A DNA stretch of 64,000 nt from Mesorhizobium sp. 65-26. GTDB taxonomy: Bacteria; Pseudomonadota; Alphaproteobacteria; Rhizobiales; Rhizobiaceae. Position 1 is the first letter of the stretch. The number at the start of each line of letters is the position of its first letter. Under the pieces are notes generated by a model, which saw only the letters and a list, made by a program, of their open reading frames with translations, searched no databases and was not told the origin of the DNA. The stretch spans positions 186,001 through 250,000 of the forward strand of contig MKVL01000042.1 in assembly GCA_001899205.1 (NCBI GenBank), given 5' to 3'. A program made the translations under genes and the position numbers. Shown here one piece after another: positions 49,480 to 58,336 of the stretch.

Positions 49480-49698
49480 TCACTTCGATACGTGAAACGA
49501 GTTGAGCCCTGAGTGGCGTGGGAGGAAATTGTCACGCGCGGCCTTCTGCGGCTGCCACTTCTCCCTTTGGCGAAAGATCGCGACCGCGCGTTCCTCGCGC
49601 TCGCGAGCGCTCTCGCCCTTCCTGTCACCACGAGCGAGTTCCTCGCTCATTTCCTTCAAGTCGCTGGGTGAAAAATAGCCCTTGTGCGCGTGACCCAT
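49480..49698 (-). CDS. Small charged protein of unknown function
   Basis: 72 residues from the ATG at 49698, which has a perfect AAGGAGG five bases upstream; this near-ideal ribosome site is the main evidence that the gene is real. The product is hydrophilic and Glu/Arg/Lys-rich (SPSDLKEMSEELARG, ESAREREERAVAIFRQREKW), mostly predicted helix, with no transmembrane segment and no Cys. I do not recognise the family. It converges on the dppF-like gene with a 53-base gap and has no co-directional close neighbour downstream. Confidence 0.6.
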   Translation of the reverse strand: MGHAHKGYFSPSDLKEMSEELARGDRKGESAREREERAVAIFRQREKWQPQKAARDNFLPRHSGLNSFHVSK

Positions 49699-49838
49699 CG
49701 CAGCCTCCTTTCGTGGAGGTGGGGCGAAAGCATGGTCTTCGCTGACAGCCGTCGGCGCCCGTATCAGATTGGCCGGCGATGGCGGGCAGTGTCGCACCAT
49801 CGGCTGGCGGCTGCCAATCACTTTCCGGATTGCCAAGG

Positions 49839-49866
49839 AAAAAGCCCGCCGGCAAAGGCCGGCGGG
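49839..49866 (-). terminator. Rho-independent terminator of the helicase gene
   Basis: On the minus strand, stem CCCGCCGGC / GCCGGCGGG (49858-49866 with 49845-49853), 4-base loop, followed by CTTTTTCC. It lies 67 bases beyond the helicase stop codon. Confidence 0.88.
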
Positions 49867-49932
49867 TGACTGCAAGGGGAAGTTAGGACGACAGGTAACC
49901 CGCGTCGCGCAATATGGTTCCCTGGGGATGCC

Positions 49933-52026
49933 CTAGTTCCACATCGACCGCATCTTCGTCTTGATGTCGATGGCGGCCCGCGGCCTGGCGGCGCTGCCCT
50001 CGCGTTGGAGCTGGCTGGCCCAGGACGTCACGTGAAAATGCTGGAGCATCGAGGCGGAAATGAACCGGGTGCGGGAAGCGTAGACGTGTCTGTCGCCCCG
50101 CGCGGCCTGGCCGGAGGTGTAGAAGCGCTGCGGCGTGATGAGGTGGAGCGAGTCCTTGGCCCGCGTCATCGCGACGTAGAGAAGCCGACGTTCCTCCTCG
50201 AGTTCCTTGCGCTCGCCGGCGCTGAGGTCGATCGGCATGCAGCCGTCGACGGCGTTGAGCACGAAAACCTTCGACCACTCCTGTCCCTTCGCGGAATGAA
50301 TGGTCGAAAGGACCAGATAGTCCTCGTCGAGATGCGGCGGACCGGCTTCGTCGCTGGTGGCGCTTGGCGGGTCGAGCGTAAGGTCGGTCAGGAACCGCTC
50401 CCGCGAGGGATAGGTCGAAGCAATCTGTTCGAGCTGCAGGAGGTCCGCGCGACGGACGGTGGCGTCCTCGTGCTTTCGCTCCATGTGCGGCTCATACCAG
50501 AGTCTTGCTCTTTCCATTTCGGCTGGCCAGCCGGCGCCGCGCCGCAAATCGCAAAACAGGTCGACGAAAAGCGGCCAGTCGGCGGCCGCCCGCCCGGGCG
50601 GGCTGAAGCGCGCTAGCCCCATTTCCAGGTCGAGCGACTGTTCCATGCTGTCGATCGCCTGCGTCGCGGTGGAGGGGCCAATGCCGGGCATGAGCTGCAT
50701 GACACGAAAGCCCGCGATCCTGTCGCGCGGGTTCTGGACGAAACGCAGCGCCGCAAGCATGTCCTTGACGTGCGCCGCGTCCAGGAATTTCAGGCCGCCG
50801 AACTTGACGAAGGGTATGTTGCGGCGCGTCAACTCGACTTCGAGGGGACCGGAATGGTGAGCCGCCCTGAACAGCACCGCCTGTTGCTTGAGCAGGATGC
50901 CGGTTTCCCGCTCCTTGAGGATCTGGTCGCAGACGTAGCTCGCCTGCTCGTTCTCGTCCCGGACGGTGACGATCGCGGGTTTCTCCGCCGAGGCGCGGTC
51001 GGTCCACAGGTTCTTGGTGAATCGCTCCGAAGCCTCGGCGATGACGGCGTTGGCGGCATTCAGGATCGCATCGGTCGAGCGGTAGTTCCTGTCGAGCGTG
51101 ACGACATCGGCCGGCACCGGAAACAGGGAAGGGAAGTCCAGTATGTTGCGGACCTCGGCGGCCCGGAACGAATAGATGGACTGGGCATCGTCGCCAACGA
51201 CGGTCAGGCCGCGGCCGTCCGGCTTGATGGCCGTCAGGATCACCGCCTGCAGCCGGTTGGTGTCCTGGTACTCGTCGACGAGCACGTGATCGAACCGTGA
51301 GCCCAGATGCTCGGCGAATTCCGGTTCGGCGGCCATCTGCGACCAGTAGAGCAGCAGGTCGTCGTAATCGAGGATGTTGTGCCGCTGCTTGGCCTCGACA
51401 TAGGCGTTGAAGAGCCGCTTCAGCTCGTCCACCCAGCCCGCGCACCAGGGAAAGGCGTCGCCGAGAACAAGCGCCAGATCCGCCTGCGCATTGACGACGC
51501 GCGAATAGATCGCAAGGCAGGTGCCCTTGGCCGGAAACCGGCTTTCCGTGGAGGAAAATCCCAGCTCGTGGCGGACGAGATTCATGAGGTCGGCCGAATC
51601 CTCGCGGTCGTGGATGGTGAAGGAAGGATCCAGTCCGATCTCGAGTGCGTAGTCTCGCAGCAACCGAGCGCCGATCGAATGGAAGGTGCCGGCCCATGTC
51701 AGGCCCTCCATGAGACTGGCGGCGCGTTCCTTCATCACCTCGGCGGCGATGCGTTCGACGCGTTTGCTCATTTCGGCCGCCGCGCGCCGCGAGAAGGTCA
51801 TCAGCAGGATGCGGCGAGGGTCCGCTCCACGCACGATAAGGTGCGCCACCCGATGCGCCAGCGTGTTCGTCTTGCCGGAACCGGCGCCGGCGATGATGAG
51901 CAGCGGGCCGGCGACGGCGCCATCGCCGTGCAGGACGGCCGCGCGCTGCCCTTCGTTGAGCTTGGAGAGATAGCCAGCCTCGCTGGCCGAATCACGGAAG
52001 GCGACGTTCATGCCGGCATGAAGCAT
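49933..52026 (-). CDS. UvrD/Rep-family ATP-dependent DNA helicase
   Basis: About 697 residues if the ATG at 52026 is used; 52011 or a start up to 52110 is possible because no clear ribosome site marks it. Superfamily 1A motifs: Q motif LNEGQRAAV, Walker A AGAGSGKTNTLAHRV, motif II VDEYQDTNR, motif III VVGDDAQSIYSFR, motif IV LDRNYRS, motif V STIHSAKGQEW, motif VI LLYVAMTRAK. It unwinds DNA 3' to 5' in repair or replication restart. Shorter than UvrD itself and lacking a nuclease domain, so a second UvrD-like helicase is the best call. Confidence 0.93.
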   Translation of the reverse strand: MLHAGMNVAFRDSASEAGYLSKLNEGQRAAVLHGDGAVAGPLLIIAGAGSGKTNTLAHRVAHLIVRGADPRRILLMTFSRRAAAEMSKRVERIAAEVMKERAASLMEGLTWAGTFHSIGARLLRDYALEIGLDPSFTIHDREDSADLMNLVRHELGFSSTESRFPAKGTCLAIYSRVVNAQADLALVLGDAFPWCAGWVDELKRLFNAYVEAKQRHNILDYDDLLLYWSQMAAEPEFAEHLGSRFDHVLVDEYQDTNRLQAVILTAIKPDGRGLTVVGDDAQSIYSFRAAEVRNILDFPSLFPVPADVVTLDRNYRSTDAILNAANAVIAEASERFTKNLWTDRASAEKPAIVTVRDENEQASYVCDQILKERETGILLKQQAVLFRAAHHSGPLEVELTRRNIPFVKFGGLKFLDAAHVKDMLAALRFVQNPRDRIAGFRVMQLMPGIGPSTATQAIDSMEQSLDLEMGLARFSPPGRAAADWPLFVDLFCDLRRGAGWPAEMERARLWYEPHMERKHEDATVRRADLLQLEQIASTYPSRERFLTDLTLDPPSATSDEAGPPHLDEDYLVLSTIHSAKGQEWSKVFVLNAVDGCMPIDLSAGERKELEEERRLLYVAMTRAKDSLHLITPQRFYTSGQAARGDRHVYASRTRFISASMLQHFHVTSWASQLQREGSAARPRAAIDIKTKMRSMWN

Positions 52027-52203
52027 CGTTTCTGTTTCGTTCGCAATCGGCGTCTGGACGCGCACGGACCATCGGCCAATGACCTCATCCATTTGGTCAC
52101 GGGCTGCCAAAGTGGCACGGAGACACGTCTTTTTGCTTTTTGACGGTCCGCGCCGTATATCCGGTCGAAAATCACTGCCGCGCCGCCAAGACGCCGAACC
52201 GCA

Positions 52204-53238
52204 ATGACAAAATCAATCAGCGCTAACGAATTGAACATATACGAGAAAGCGCGGCTTCCCATCGTGGCCGTAGCGCCCATGATGGACTGGACCGACAGGC
52301 ATTGCCGGTTCTTTCATCGCCGGCTGACACGCCGCGCGCTGCTCTATACAGAAATGGTGGTGGCCGATGCCGTCATCCACGGCGCGCGCGACCGGCTGCT
52401 CGGTTTCGACGACACGGAACATCCGGTCGCGCTGCAGCTCGGTGGGTCGGATCCGCGCAAGCTCGCCGAGGCCGCGCGCATCGGCGAAGATTTCGGCTAC
52501 GACGAAATAAACCTGAATGTGGGCTGCCCGTCCGACCGTGTGCAATCCGGCACTTTCGGTGCCTGCCTGATGAAGGAGCCCGGCCTGGTCTCCGAATGCG
52601 TGGCGGCCATGAAGGGCGTCGTCAAGGCGCCCGTCACGGTCAAGTGCCGCATCGGGGTCGACGAGCAGGATCCGGAGCCGGCGCTCGATACGCTTGCCGA
52701 AGGCGTGTTCGCCGCGGGCTGCGACGCGCTGTGGGTACATGCCCGCAAGGCCTGGCTCCAGGGGCTCAGCCCCAAGGAGAACCGCGAGATTCCGCCGCTC
52801 GATTACGATCGCGTCTATCGCTTGAAGGCCAGGAAGCCGAGCGAATTCATCGGTATCAACGGCGGTGTTCAAACGCTGGAAGAGGCTCGGCTTCATATCG
52901 AGCACGTCGACGGCGCCATGCTTGGCAGGGCCGCCTATCACACGCCGGGCATCCTGACCGGTGTCGACGCGATGCTTGCCGGCAACGCGCCCGGACCGTT
53001 CGATTTCGAAGCGCTGATCGACGAGATGGCGCGTTATGCGGCCCGCCACATCGCAGAGGGCGGCAGGCTGATCCACGTGACGCGCCACATGGTGGGATTG
53101 TTCCACGGCCTGCCGGGCGCGCGGCGCTATAGGCAGATACTGTCCACCGACGCGACGCGGCACGACGCCGGACCCGAGGTGCTGAAGAGCGCGCTGGCCG
53201 CCGTCAATCTGGACGCGCTGGCTGAAGAGGCGGCCTAG
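52204..53238 (+). CDS. dusA: tRNA dihydrouridine(20/20a) synthase DusA
   Basis: 344 residues. FMN enzyme that reduces uridine 20/20a in tRNA D-loops. IVAVAPMMDWTDRHCRFFHR at the N-terminus is specific to DusA. INLNVGCPSDRVQSGTFGACLM near 100 includes the catalytic Cys. HARKAWLQGLSPKENREIPPLDY near 180 is another DusA signature, and the C-terminal RHMVGLFHGLPGARRYRQ is a helical tRNA-binding segment. Divergent from the helicase gene. Confidence 0.96.
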   Translation: MTKSISANELNIYEKARLPIVAVAPMMDWTDRHCRFFHRRLTRRALLYTEMVVADAVIHGARDRLLGFDDTEHPVALQLGGSDPRKLAEAARIGEDFGYDEINLNVGCPSDRVQSGTFGACLMKEPGLVSECVAAMKGVVKAPVTVKCRIGVDEQDPEPALDTLAEGVFAAGCDALWVHARKAWLQGLSPKENREIPPLDYDRVYRLKARKPSEFIGINGGVQTLEEARLHIEHVDGAMLGRAAYHTPGILTGVDAMLAGNAPGPFDFEALIDEMARYAARHIAEGGRLIHVTRHMVGLFHGLPGARRYRQILSTDATRHDAGPEVLKSALAAVNLDALAEEAA

Positions 53239-53275
53239 CCCGCCATCGTCAGGATCGCTGCCTGGACTCGAGCCG

Positions 53276-53980
53276 TCAGTCTCGCAGGATCATGCGGTCG
53301 CCCCGCATGTCGAAGCCGGACAGCGAGCTGATGAAATTCATGCCGAGCAGGCTTTGGGAGAGTGCCCCGGGCGCCGCCACCATGACTGGCAGATCCTTGC
53401 GCACGATACCGCCGATGGCGATCTCGTTGGTCCTGGCCGCCGCAGTGCGCGCCATGCCGTTGGCGGTCGAGACGGGAATGGTGAAGTTGAGCGCGCCGAG
53501 ATCGATCCCCGCCGCACGAGCATCCTCGGCGGTCAGCACGGTGCTGGTGGCGCCAGTGTCGACCACGGCGCGGATCGGAGACCCATTGACCAGCACCCGT
53601 GCTTCGAAATGACCGCTGTTGGCCTTGTCCAGCGTGACCGTGGCGCGACCGCCTTCAACGCTGAGACTGAGCGGGCTGCCCGGAACCAGCCCGGCAGTGA
53701 TCCTGCTGGCGACATCCTGAAGTTCGTATCGGTACTGGTAGCCGCCGATCAGCGCCAGGGCGATCAGCGCCCACGCGCCAAGGTTGCTCGCCAGCGTGCC
53801 GAGCGACCGTCCAGACCTCAGCATCCCGACGGCGATGACGAGGCCGATCGTGCCCAGCCAGATCAAACGGCTGAAGTCGTAATTGTCGATGCCGGCCGTG
53901 GTGCCGGCGGAGTCGTTAAAGGCGAGAAGCGCCGCACCGATGCCAATGACCAGCAACACTATCCACAAGAGGCGGTTCAT
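53276..53980 (-). CDS. Retropepsin-like (clan AA, TIGR02281-type) aspartic protease
   Basis: 234 residues. Three N-terminal hydrophobic helices (3-20, 38-53, 66-80) are followed by a retropepsin-like domain with catalytic D141 in AVVDTGATSTVL and the second hallmark SLLGMNFISSL near 213. It is probably membrane-bound with the protease domain outside. The family acts as a homodimer like retroviral proteases, and its substrates are unknown. It begins 13 bases after the DUF1289 gene; the two are often paired in Rhizobiales, in my recollection. Confidence 0.9.
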   Translation of the reverse strand: MNRLLWIVLLVIGIGAALLAFNDSAGTTAGIDNYDFSRLIWLGTIGLVIAVGMLRSGRSLGTLASNLGAWALIALALIGGYQYRYELQDVASRITAGLVPGSPLSLSVEGGRATVTLDKANSGHFEARVLVNGSPIRAVVDTGATSTVLTAEDARAAGIDLGALNFTIPVSTANGMARTAAARTNEIAIGGIVRKDLPVMVAAPGALSQSLLGMNFISSLSGFDMRGDRMILRD

Positions 53981-53993
53981 TGCGGGCGCGGCC

Positions 53994-54227
53994 TCACGAG
54001 AGTGCGCCGCGTTCGCGCGCCATACGGCTGCGGCGTGTTTCCCGGCGCGGGCGGCGCTCGACTGTTTCCAGTCTTGCAGGCAGTTCCGCCATGACGGCGC
54101 GGCGCATTTCCGACGTCATGCCGATCCAGCCGCCGATCTCGTCACGGGTGCGGCCGCAGCCGAAGCAGAAGCCGGTCTTCATGTCGATCGAGCAGACCAG
54201 GATGCATGGGGATTCGATGGCCGTCAT
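53994..54227 (-). CDS. DUF1289 family protein (Cys-rich, putative Fe-S)
   Basis: 77 residues from the ATG at 54227. The four-Cys pattern SPCILVCSIDMKTGFCFGCGRTRDEI is diagnostic of DUF1289, thought to bind an iron-sulfur cluster or metal; function not established. The C-terminal half is Arg-rich. The longer open frame to 54518 is antisense to cobT and has no credible start. Upstream gene of the pair with the retropepsin-like protease; divergent from cobT across 200 bases. Confidence 0.9.
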   Translation of the reverse strand: MTAIESPCILVCSIDMKTGFCFGCGRTRDEIGGWIGMTSEMRRAVMAELPARLETVERRPRRETRRSRMARERGALS

Positions 54228-54427
54228 GACATTCTCTTGGCAGTGCCTTCCGCAGCGTGCCACGAAAGCCACGCCCTTCTCCACATGGTGCAACGGCGGG
54301 GTCAATGCAAGCCCTTCGGATTCCGCGATGGGCAGACGCTTTGGCGTCCTGCCGCGCCGCATTGGGTTGTGCGGAGGAGGCAAGGCGGCTATGCCGCTGG
54401 CAAGTTTCACGGATGGCCACCGATCCC

Positions 54428-55426
54428 ATGACCAGCGCCTTGCCCTTCGACGATTTCCGCAACCTGCTCGACAAGTTGCCGGCCGCCGACGCCGCCGCCA
54501 GGGCGCGGGTGGAGGCACTGTTCGCCAAGGCGGCCAAGCCGGCGCATTCGCTCGGTCGAATCGAGGATATTGCCGCCTGGCTCGCCGGATGGACCGGTCG
54601 CGCGCCGCCTGTGGTGACGAGGCCGCTGGTGGCGGTGTTCGCCGGCAATCACGGCGCGACCCGTCATGGCATTTCGCCGCGTCCCGTCGCGGCCACCGCC
54701 GAAGCGGTGGAATTGTGCGCGGCAGGCGGGGCGGCTGTGAACCAGGCCTGTGTCGCCTACGATCTCGGCCTCAAGGTCTTCGATCTCGCGCTGCATGTCC
54801 CAACCGCCGACATTGCCGAGGACGCAGCCCTCGACGAGCGCGGCTGCGCCGCCACCATGGCCTTCGGCATGGAGGCGATCGCCGGCGGCGCGGACCTTCT
54901 GTGCCTCGGCGATCTCGGCGTGGGCAACTCGACAATCGCGGCCGCGCTCTGCGCGGCGCTGTTCGGTGGCACGGGAGCGGATTGGGTCGGGCCGGGCTCG
55001 GGCGCTGACGAGGCCATGCGCGCGCGCAAGGCCGGTGTGGTCGATGCCGCCTTGACGCTGCACGGCCCGCATCTCGACAATCCACTGGAGGCCCTGCGGC
55101 GGGTCGGTGGGCGCGAGTTCGCGGCGATCGCCGGCGCGATACTGGCTGCCCGCATGCAGGGGATACCGGTGCTGATCGACGGCTTCGCCGCGACGGCGGC
55201 GGCGGCCGTGTTGCATTCCGTCAACGAACATGCGCTCGACCATTGCCTGCTCGCCAGCCTGTCGGCTGAACCGGGGCATGCCATGGTCGCGGAGAGGCTG
55301 GGCCTTCAGCCATTGCTGGAACTCGGCATCAATCACGGGGAAGGGGTGGGAGCAGCGCTCGCCGCCGGGCTGGTCAAGGCCGCGGCGCTCACCAGCTCCG
55401 GCATGGCCGTGGCGGTACGCGCCTAG
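54428..55426 (+). CDS. cobT: Nicotinate-nucleotide--dimethylbenzimidazole phosphoribosyltransferase
   Basis: 332 residues from the ATG at 54428; 54413 is an alternative and neither has a strong ribosome site. Activates dimethylbenzimidazole for the lower ligand of cobalamin (named CobU in some rhizobial literature). Motifs: VFAGNHGATRHGISP near 75, LGDLGVGNSTIAAALCA near 165, and the catalytic Glu in LGINHGEGVGAALA near 300. No cobS or other cob gene is adjacent in this window, and I found no cobalamin riboswitch in the 200 bases upstream. Confidence 0.94.
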   Translation: MTSALPFDDFRNLLDKLPAADAAARARVEALFAKAAKPAHSLGRIEDIAAWLAGWTGRAPPVVTRPLVAVFAGNHGATRHGISPRPVAATAEAVELCAAGGAAVNQACVAYDLGLKVFDLALHVPTADIAEDAALDERGCAATMAFGMEAIAGGADLLCLGDLGVGNSTIAAALCAALFGGTGADWVGPGSGADEAMRARKAGVVDAALTLHGPHLDNPLEALRRVGGREFAAIAGAILAARMQGIPVLIDGFAATAAAAVLHSVNEHALDHCLLASLSAEPGHAMVAERLGLQPLLELGINHGEGVGAALAAGLVKAAALTSSGMAVAVRA

Positions 55427-55458
55427 CCGACCAATGGCTGCCGGATAGCAGCGATTTG

Positions 55459-56973
55459 TCAGCGGCGCCGGCCGGCGACGGCCTTGGTCGGCAACGCCGG
55501 CAACTCCTCCATCACCCGGCTCAGCGGGAAGATGGCGATCGCCTCGGTGCCCTCGCGCAGCTTGGAATGCAATTGGAACTCGCCGCCATGCATGGCGAGC
55601 AGGCCCTGTACGATCGGCAGGCCCAGTCCCGTGCCCTGTTCCGCGCTCTTGATGGCTATGGAGCCCTGGCCGAACGCCGAAAGCACGACCGGGATCTCGT
55701 CCTCCGGTATGCCGGGCCCGTTGTCCTTGACCGAGATGTACTGTCCGCCACCCGCTGTCCAGCCGACCCGCACCCGCACCTCGCCGCCGGTCGGGGTGAA
55801 CTTGATGGCATTGGAGAGCAGGTTGAGCGTGATCTGCCGCACGGCGCGCTCGTCGGCGAACAGGCGCGGCAGGACGCTTTCGAAATCCTGGATGACGCGG
55901 ATGTCCTTGTTGCGTGCCTTCAGCTCCATCATGTGGCAGCAATCCTCGACGATGGAGAGCAGCATCACCGGTTCTTCGTTGAGCTGGTAGCGGCCGGCCT
56001 CGATGCGGGAAAGGTCGAGGATCTCGTTGATGAGATCCAGCAGATGCTGTCCGGACTCATGCACGTCATGGGCATAGTCGCGATAGGTCGTGTTGTTGAT
56101 CGGCCCGAGGACCTCGTTCGCCATCACTTCGGAGAAGCCGAGGATGGCATTGAGCGGCGTGCGTAGCTCGTGGCTCATGGAAGCCAGGAAACGCGACTTG
56201 GCCAGATTGGCGTCCTCGGCCCGCCTGCGCGCCTCGTCGGACATGGCCTTGGCCGTTTCCAGCTCCGCGATCAGCCCGTCCTTTTCCGAGCGGAACGAAA
56301 GCAGCATGAGGGACGAGCGATGAAGGTGGCGCGCCACGTATGCGAAGAAGGGCAGCGAGATGATCAGCAGCGCGACCATCGTCACCTCGACCGGCTTCCA
56401 GAGGCTGGCGCCGGCATAGGCGTAGATGGCGACCGGAATCGTGAAGGTGGCAAGCAGTGCCCCGCGCAGCGAGGAGGCCAGGACGGCGGTCGCGGCCATG
56501 GCGAACAGCAGCACCACGGCCTTGACCACCTGGAACTGGTCCACCTCGCAGACACTGCAACCTAGCCAGGCGAAATACGCCCAGCTTACGCCACACAGGA
56601 AATGGCCGACCAGGAATTCGCGGCGCGTCTGCACGGTGTTGAGTTCGGCGGCCTCGGTGCGCTCGACGCGGCGGGCCATGAAGGCAACGATGCTGTAGCA
56701 GATGAGGGCGAACAGCGCCCATACGCCGATCGCCTTGCCCATGCCGGCAAACAGGCCGAGCGCCGCCACCCCCAGCACCAGAAGCGGCACGGCGATCGCG
56801 CCACTCGTCATCGCGCGGGCATGCAGCTTCAGGAGTTCACGATCGAATTCGGGATTGCCGGCCTGCTGCGAAAGACGGTCACGGGTCTTACGCACCGCGC
56901 GGGCGACATCCGTGTTGCGGTGTCGCTTCCTGCGGTCCACTATAAACTTGTCCGCTGTGTTCGAGCGTTGCAA
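55459..56973 (-). CDS. PdhS-like membrane sensor histidine kinase
   Basis: Up to 504 residues from a TTG at 56973; a downstream GTG or ATG may be the real start. A short N-terminal region is followed by about five or six transmembrane helices (60-215), a coiled linker, and HisKA with FLASMSHELRTPLNAILGFSEVM (phospho-acceptor H268). HATPase_c follows: NLLSNAIKFTP, DNGPGIPEDEI, GTGLGLPIVQGL. The extended H-box and the following EVLGPINNTTYRDYAHDVHESGQHLLDLINEILDLSRIEAG region resemble the PdhS/DivJ/PleC group that acts on DivK. No response regulator is next to it, so it is an orphan. Confidence 0.88.
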   Translation of the reverse strand: MQRSNTADKFIVDRRKRHRNTDVARAVRKTRDRLSQQAGNPEFDRELLKLHARAMTSGAIAVPLLVLGVAALGLFAGMGKAIGVWALFALICYSIVAFMARRVERTEAAELNTVQTRREFLVGHFLCGVSWAYFAWLGCSVCEVDQFQVVKAVVLLFAMAATAVLASSLRGALLATFTIPVAIYAYAGASLWKPVEVTMVALLIISLPFFAYVARHLHRSSLMLLSFRSEKDGLIAELETAKAMSDEARRRAEDANLAKSRFLASMSHELRTPLNAILGFSEVMANEVLGPINNTTYRDYAHDVHESGQHLLDLINEILDLSRIEAGRYQLNEEPVMLLSIVEDCCHMMELKARNKDIRVIQDFESVLPRLFADERAVRQITLNLLSNAIKFTPTGGEVRVRVGWTAGGGQYISVKDNGPGIPEDEIPVVLSAFGQGSIAIKSAEQGTGLGLPIVQGLLAMHGGEFQLHSKLREGTEAIAIFPLSRVMEELPALPTKAVAGRRR

Positions 56974-57053
56974 GGCCGTGAAACTTCAATCTATGCGAGC
57001 AGCGGGTTCAAGGTGTTAATCTACGGCCGAATGATTAACCAACGGTTTGCCAT

Positions 57054-57680
57054 ATGAGCCGTTCGTGGACCGGCGGGCCACGTCGGCGATATCCGGCGCC
57101 GCAGCCGGAGCGAGGGCTGTTGCGCAGGCTTGCCGACTACGGGTTGGCGGTCATCCTGCTCGGTCTTCTCATCCTGCTTGCCGCGCGTCTCGACCGTTTC
57201 GCGACACGGACGGCCGAGGGGGCTGCGATCATCAACGATGGCGATTCGATAACGCTTGGCGCCGAGCGCATCCGCATGCGCGGCATCGACGCGCCCGAGT
57301 ATTCGCAGGTTTGCCGCAAGGATGGTGTCGACTATCCCTGCGGCAAGCTTTCCCGGCAGTATCTGGTCGGGCTGATCGCCGGACAGCCCGTTAGCTGCAG
57401 CGGCTGGCAGCGCGACCGCTATGGCAGGCTGCTGGGGGATTGCGTAGCGGGCGGCAAGGACCTCAACCGAGCGCAGGTCGTGGCCGGCTGGGCCGTCGCC
57501 TATGGCGACTTCGAAACGGAGGAGGCCGTCGCTCGCGCGGCCAAGGTAGGCATCTGGGGTGGCACCTTCGAAAGGCCGCAGGACTGGCGGGCGAACCATC
57601 GCGGCGCGCCTGTCGAGGCACGGCACAGTCCTCTTGCCGCTGTGGGCGACGCGCTGCGCGAGTTCTTCCGTTTCCAGTAG
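57054..57680 (+). CDS. SNase-like (thermonuclease) domain protein, membrane anchored
   Basis: 208 residues. One N-terminal transmembrane helix (YGLAVILLGLLILLAA, residues 30-45), then a staphylococcal-nuclease-like fold: IINDGDSITLGAERIRMRGIDAPEYSQVC near 60-88 and DRYGRLLGDCVAGG near 122. The catalytic Arg and acidic residues of the family are visible, so activity is plausible. Two Cys pairs suggest disulfides outside the cytoplasm. Divergent from the kinase; 44 bases before the GST gene. S. meliloti ExoI also has an SNase-like fold, but this gene is 17 kb from the exo cluster. Confidence 0.88.
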   Translation: MSRSWTGGPRRRYPAPQPERGLLRRLADYGLAVILLGLLILLAARLDRFATRTAEGAAIINDGDSITLGAERIRMRGIDAPEYSQVCRKDGVDYPCGKLSRQYLVGLIAGQPVSCSGWQRDRYGRLLGDCVAGGKDLNRAQVVAGWAVAYGDFETEEAVARAAKVGIWGGTFERPQDWRANHRGAPVEARHSPLAAVGDALREFFRFQ

Positions 57681-57724
57681 CAGGTGCTCTATTGTCCAAG
57701 GCTTGTTCGAACAGGGAGCGTGCA

Positions 57725-58336
57725 ATGAAACTCTTCGACGGCAGACGGGCGCCGAATCCTAGGCGGGTCCGGGTCTTCCTCGCCGAAAAAGGTATCTTGG
57801 TTCCGCTTGTGCCGGTCGATATGGCGGCACTCGAGCATCGCGGGGGCGATGTCGGCGCGCGCAACCCGCTGCGGCGGCTGCCGGTGCTCGAGCTCGACGA
57901 CGGCACCATCATCACCGAGTCGGTCGCCATATGCCGCTATTTCGAGGAATTGCAACCTGAACCCGCTCTGTTCGGCCGTGACGCGCTCGGCAAGGCACTG
58001 GTCGAGATGTGGCAGCGGCGCGTCGAACTCAACCTGCTCGCCAGCGTTGCCGCCGCCTTTCGCCACATACATCCGGCAATGAAGGAGTGGGAGGTGCCGC
58101 AGATCCCCGAATGGGGCGAGGCCAACAAGCCGAAGGCCGTGGAATTCCTAAGGTTTCTCGATGACGAACTGGCGCATCGACCCTTCATCGCCGGGGAGGC
58201 CTACTCGATCGCCGACATTACCGGGTTGATCGCCATAGATTTCATGAAGCCGGCGCGCATCAAGGTCCCCGAGGACTGCGCGAATGTCCTGCGCTGGTAC
58301 GAACTTGTGTCGAGCAGGCCGAGCGCGGCTGCGTGA
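57725..58336 (+). CDS. Glutathione S-transferase family protein
   Basis: 203 residues from the ATG at 57725 (GGGAGC upstream); the longer open frame is antisense or overlapping. N-terminal thioredoxin fold (MKLFDGRRAPNPRRVRVFLAEKG), with the cis-Pro and glutathione motif RLPVLELDDGTIITESVAICRYFEE at 50-75, then an all-helical C-terminal domain with ADITGLIAIDFM near 165. The active-site residue in the first helix is Ala-Pro-Asn rather than a clear Ser or Cys, so the reaction is open. Overlaps the UDG-like gene by 4 bases (GTGA). Confidence 0.92.
   Translation: MKLFDGRRAPNPRRVRVFLAEKGILVPLVPVDMAALEHRGGDVGARNPLRRLPVLELDDGTIITESVAICRYFEELQPEPALFGRDALGKALVEMWQRRVELNLLASVAAAFRHIHPAMKEWEVPQIPEWGEANKPKAVEFLRFLDDELAHRPFIAGEAYSIADITGLIAIDFMKPARIKVPEDCANVLRWYELVSSRPSAAA

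Noticed and set aside
57054-57680. SNase-like gene as the missing exoI
   Set aside because: S. meliloti ExoI is also SNase-like, but this gene is 17 kb from the exo cluster, has a membrane anchor and stands with GST and UDG genes; evidence is too weak.
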